Assembly (NCBI RefSeq): GCF_046630445.1
Contig: NC_092339.1
Span: 80,065,501 to 80,129,500 of the forward strand
Reading direction: 5' to 3'
Source of the DNA: Rutidosis leptorrhynchoides
Lineage: Eukaryota > Streptophyta > Magnoliopsida > Asterales > Asteraceae
DNA: 64,000 bases
Part shown: positions 59,940 to 64,000 of the stretch, piece by piece
Position numbering within the stretch: position 1 is the first letter of the stretch
Layout: each line of letters starts with the position of its first letter
Notes under the pieces: model-generated
The model's input: only the letters and a program-made list of their open reading frames with translations
Database searches by the model: none
What the model was told of the DNA's origin: nothing
Made by a program: the position numbers and the translations under genes

Positions 59940-60190
59940 TGATTCAAATATGGCTGCATTAAATGCAGAGGAAACAGAAAAATTGTAGATGGTCTTAAGG
60001 GCCAACAGTTTGATAATAAAGAATGGTACGTTGGAAAAGCTCAAAAGAAAATTTGGAACTGAAAAACGGATTGAGCTAACCATGGAGGAGACCAAGGACA
60101 AACACAAGGGTCAAACCCTATATTCAAAGAATCCAGGTAATTTTGGATCCGGTGAAATCTTTAGAGAATATCTTGCTCCGAAGTCATGTT
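59940..60190 (+). pseudogene. Captured poly(A)-binding-protein fragment (element K copy)
   Basis: In one frame, from 59985, the translation is DGLKGQQFDNKEWYVGKAQK, the end of RRM3 of cytoplasmic poly(A)-binding proteins (consensus FDDKEW-YVGKAQKK). The next bases stop, and the continuation is in another frame: TEKRIELTMEETKDK then KNPGNFGSGEIFREYLAP, matching the linker and the first helix of RRM4. The frame change sits at the same one-base loss as in B and D. A partial match upstream covers the helix before it. PABPs bind mRNA poly(A) tails in the cytoplasm. This fragment, about 80 codons, could not do so as a whole. Confidence 0.8.
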
Positions 60191-61439
60191 AAAAGCTTGC
60201 GGAAAATTTTTCTTCATCAACTTTCGAACTTAGAAATTCCAAAATATCATCATAAATATCCTCTATATTTCGAAAGATATCTTCATAACGATTCATGTCC
60301 GCAATTAAGTATCTCTTTGCGATATCTTTATAAAGGAAACTGTTTTAGTTTCTATATTCTGTAAAATTCGAGTTTAAATTATAAATGCTTTGAAGAAGTG
60401 TTGGGAATTGAAGCATGAGTTAGTATAATATAATGACGTCAGGCCAACGTGATTATATTACAGTAAGTCATGCTAAGTTTTTAATGGAAGATGATGATTC
60501 ATAGATTTTATAATCATCATTTTCCATGTTACACGACTCTTACATTCTATTTAACCTCTAAATATATCAAGAACATATTTTTCTTGATGATTCGGTCTTT
60601 TCCGGATATTCTGGTAATATGACAAATCAAATCGTGCTATTACATTTCCTTTCTACTTTATATATTATGATCATTCGAAACTTCATACCTATGAATTCTG
60701 GACCATTACTCGCTTGACTTGAAGTCGGGAAGAAGAAACAAAAGCATAAAGCTCCGACATATAAGGGAAAATATAAAGCCCGATAATGACTCCGAAATTA
60801 CAAACCGTGTATATCAATGCGTATAGCAATATAAAGACACGGGATAATTAAAAACACTATAACCCCAAGAGCATAGTAGAAGTAAACAGATTCCTCTGGC
60901 GGTAAAAGAAAAAGAAGAATGACTGCATAGATGGTCAATATAATAACCAGGATCAGAACTGGATTAAGCATTTTCTTAATCTTTTGGAAGTTTGAATTGA
61001 GAAAGAAAGTATAGAAGTGGTGAAGATAATGAAACGAAAGAAGCTAATTTATAGCAAAATTCCAAACACATCAATCGAGGCAAATCACCGCATTTAATCA
61101 AACAAATCTCAAAATTTCGTAAATACCGGAGAATCAAATCTTATAGATTACGAAGATTTCCTTTAATTCCTTGAATTCCGGAAATCAATCGTGACTACGT
61201 CAAAAGTTAAGGCGAACATTTAATTTTCTCATTTCACTCTTTTATGATAGCTTCATTTATACTCTTCCTATAAACGAATCGTTTTATCCATATTATTCAA
61301 TAGTGATAAAACTTTATTTTTCAACTTATATTCATCATTAAAATATTCTTGTTGTAAACAATGAAGATCTCTATCAAATTTCATGACTGTGATTTTCACG
61401 AACTCCTCTTTGTTTGTCTGCCCTAATATTGTGGCATAA
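60191..61439 (+). other. 3' internal non-coding region of element K
   Basis: No gene. It matches B's 6620-7780 in order, with many substitutions, then diverges as the pol remnant begins. Confidence 0.5.
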
Positions 61440-61749
61440 AATGCTCAAGGTTTTAAATGAGCTCAGTACTATTCATAACACATTTCATGTATCCAATTTA
61501 CTGAAATGACTTGTATAACATCATCATTTTGAATGATATTCGCATTAATGATAAAATGCACTTCGTTGAATAACCTATAGAAATCATGGAAGGAGAGGTC
61601 AAACAAACGCGTAAAAGCAATATACCTATCGTTAAAGTCCGTTGGAATTCGCGTAGAGGCCCCGAATATACCTGGGAACGCAAAGACCATATGAAACGGA
61701 AATATCCCCATCTCTTCTCAACTGCTGATGCAAACGAGGAAACTACCTA
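61440..61749 (+). pseudogene. Remnant of the C-terminal end of integrase with chromodomain-like tail, element K
   Basis: The translation gives [10 protein letters not shown], a stop-containing stretch, HFVE, a stop, PIEIMEGEVKQTRKSNIPIV and KVRWNSRRGPEYTWERKDHM, then KYPHLF and a natural end at 61749. It parallels residues of J's pol ([44 protein letters not shown]). So K derives from a full chromovirus by loss of almost all of gag-pol, with about 100 codons left. Confidence 0.8.
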
Positions 61750-61772
61750 AAAACTTCGGGACGAAGTTTTCA

Positions 61773-61787
61773 ATAACGGGGAGGTAC
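61773..61787 (+). promoter_or_regulatory. Polypurine tract of element K
   Basis: AATAACGGGGAGGTAC-type purine-rich stretch before the LTR start, preceded by TTCGGGACGAAGTTTT. Confidence 0.75.
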
Positions 61788-64000
61788 TATAACGACCCTC
61801 ATTTTTCCATTCTATATTTTTCCAATATTAAAAGCCCAAACAATATAATTAAAACTTAATGATTAAACTTTAATCAACAATTGTTAAGTGTTAAGAGTTA
61901 GAAAACATATTAATTAACTTTGTACAAAAATTGACAAGTTAATAAAAGATGAAAATAATAAACTGTTAGTCGACACTCACTGCTAATTAAAATTTATGCA
62001 TTTATGTAATATTATAACTAATAACCTATAAGTAATAAATAAAAAGTGACATTTATATAAATAATAAAACAATTGGGAACTAAATATATACAAGTCATGA
62101 ATTAGTAAAAAGAAAATAATACTTATCATGTAGTAAATGTAAAAATAATAATAATAATAATAATAGTAATAATAATGAGACTAAAAAATCTTACATCCTT
62201 ATGTTGACTAAAAATAAAGTGTAAACTAGTACATCCTTATGTTGACTAATTATAAACTAGTACCACCTATTGTTGACTAAAAATTATAAAACAAAATAAA
62301 ATCATTAATTAGAACATCCTTATGTTGACTAACACTCTAATACTTGCACTATATAAACACCTAGTTTCTCATTCACAAATCACACCAAAATCCTCTCTCA
62401 AAAACAATCTCTCCCTCTCCCTCTCTTGTGGTATTCGGATCTTCAAGCTTGTTCTTCATGTTCTTCAAGAATCTTCAAGGAGTTCTTCAAGATTTTCAAG
62501 GCTTTGATCTTCCATCTTCATCGTGTTCATCTTTTCTTTGTTAATTATCTTGAATCTTCAAAGGTATAACATAAACCCTAAACTATTTACATAAACTTTG
62601 AACTTTGATAATTCATATTCATATTATAAACTTGTTATTCATAAGTATATACATAAACACACCTAGATTTATATATACATATATACATGTAAAAAAAAAT
62701 ATTTTTATATATATATATATACACATATATATACGTATACATATTAAAACCTTAAACCCTAATTACACCTAAACTATAATTCTTAAACCCTAATTAATTA
62801 AACTCTAAGCATTTATGAAACCCTAGGACATTAATTACTAAACCCTAGTTATTAATTACTACTTTAATTAACTAACCCTAGTTAATGAAACCCTAATACT
62901 ACTTATACTAGTACTTAACATGTATACACTATTACTATTACTAGCACCTATAACCTACTAATTATATTGTAGCACAAAAATATTTTGGGATATGTATTAG
63001 AGATGTATAGATCTTCGAACTTTCTTGACGAATGGTTTCTACGAGATTCTAGGCAGAGGGTTTGGATTTCCGATTTAAAGGGTCCTATGGCTCAAGCCCC
63101 TAGATCTAAATTAGCCATTCGAAGGGAAAGGGGTGATTGGAAGCTTATCTAATACGGCAAGTATCCTAAAATGGAAACACTCATAAAAGTAGAAACTCTC
63201 TAGTCATAGAAACTTAGTAAAATAAGAAACTTTCTAAAAATAGAAACTTTATAAAAATAGTAACTTACTAGGAATAGAAACTTAGTAAAACATACTATAC
63301 TTAAACACATACTTAAACTTAAACATGGGCAAAACACTTAACTACTCTTAAATGTCAATAGGTTGACTTTCCTGCTCACTCATTCAACTCTCTATTCCGA
63401 GGAATAACTCTCTCTACTTACTAAGGTGAATTCATAGCCCCACTCTTTATTGCTAGCAAACTTATTTAACTTATTTGGGGTGAGACACATGCTGCTTTTA
63501 CTATTTACAATTTAGACACAAGTACCAACTGCTAAAACTATGCTATACCCGGCTACGTCCGACTAAGTCCCTACAGTGATATTTTTAAGTGCTGCGGCAT
63601 GCTTATTTATTGGGGGTAGGCCTATCGGGAGTAACGTCCCCGATACATTTGACTCAGTCTTTGTATTACTTGATAATGAAATTTAAACCGACAAGGACAG
63701 ACACAACTTGTCATGGGGCAAACTTGAACGTTTAGTCTAAATATCACGCACTGGCATAACTTTTGGATCTGCGAGATCTACTTTTTGATCCTGCGGGAGA
63801 TCAACTTTACAACTAAATCTTGTGGTCTAAAAACAACGATAACTACTTTTGTTAAACCTATGAACTTCACTCAACCTTTTTGGTTGACACTTTAGCATGT
63901 TTTGTCTCAGGTGCTGTTTGATTCAAGCTTTCTTATCTACTACTTATGTGATGCTACTTGGACTTAGGATCAAGAGATATCGCATTTATTACTTCTGCAT
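61788..64000 (+). repeat. 3' LTR of element K (runs off the window)
   Basis: First 2213 of about 2381 bases. Identical to 55046-57258 except for the one difference noted. It includes the W-box/TATA promoter at 62193-62357. Confidence 0.9.

Larger units (their letters stand above)
55046..64000 (+). mobile_element. Element K: very young non-autonomous retrotransposon with ORF-A, captured PABP fragment and pol tail
   Basis: 5' LTR 55046-57426, PBS, ORF-A, an internal PPT-like motif, the poly(A)-binding-protein fragment, about 100 last codons of pol, a PPT and the 3' LTR from 61788, which runs off the window. The LTRs are collinear with a constant offset of 6742 bases over all 2213 visible positions, and I see one difference (C at 56874, G at 63616). 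Most of gag-pol is absent, so it must have used proteins in trans. It is inserted in J's 5' LTR with ATTGG as possible target duplication. Confidence 0.9.

Overview
This is AT-rich plant nuclear DNA made almost entirely of nested LTR retrotransposons. It contains no ordinary host gene, rRNA, functional tRNA or CRISPR array. The host is a flowering plant. Similarity of the gag/pol and LTR text to elements I associate with Asteraceae suggests that family, but this is recall, not a search. I name the elements A to K from left to right. Boundaries come from LTR ends, primer-binding sites (PBS), polypurine tracts (PPT) and points where two copies stop matching.

Left stack (1-29503). C (minus, 10607-29503) is an Athila/Tat-like Ty3 element with a tRNA-Asp-type PBS. 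Its 5' LTR, PBS, decayed gag and protease survive; reverse transcriptase is absent. D (minus, 15643-27139) sits inside C's 5' leader. B (plus, 3219-10606) abuts or is inserted in C's 3' region. A (plus, 1-3218), a relative of C, is inserted in B's 5' LTR. B and D are tRNA-iMet-primed and have no gag or pol. Each carries a decayed leading ORF (called ORF-A) and a decayed fragment of a host poly(A)-binding-protein gene.

Middle (29504-33492). An older background holds a 381-bp solo LTR (E) and a gag-only Ty1/copia fragment (F, minus).

Right stack (33493-64000). G (plus) is a chromovirus (Tekay/Del-like) with LTR, ORF-A-like ORF, gag, protease, RT-RNase H and half an integrase. It is cut at 40960 by an LTR fragment H, which is cut at 41968 by an Athila/Tat-like LTR I. 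I is cut at 43818 by J (minus), and J is cut at 55046 by K (plus), which runs off the right edge. J has a pol with chromodomain-like tail. Between its PBS and gag it carries an acidic ORF and a captured F-box gene. K has two LTRs differing at one site I can see over about 2.2 kb, so it moved very recently. It has no gag or RT: it keeps ORF-A, the poly(A)-binding-protein fragment and only the last codons of pol.

The most interesting signals are the captured host genes (poly(A)-binding protein in B, D and K; F-box in J), perfect palindromes just upstream of the TATA box in several unrelated LTR families, a promoter block shared between tRNA-Asp- and tRNA-iMet-primed elements, an internal duplicate of the PPT in four elements, and a tandem W-box array in K's promoter.
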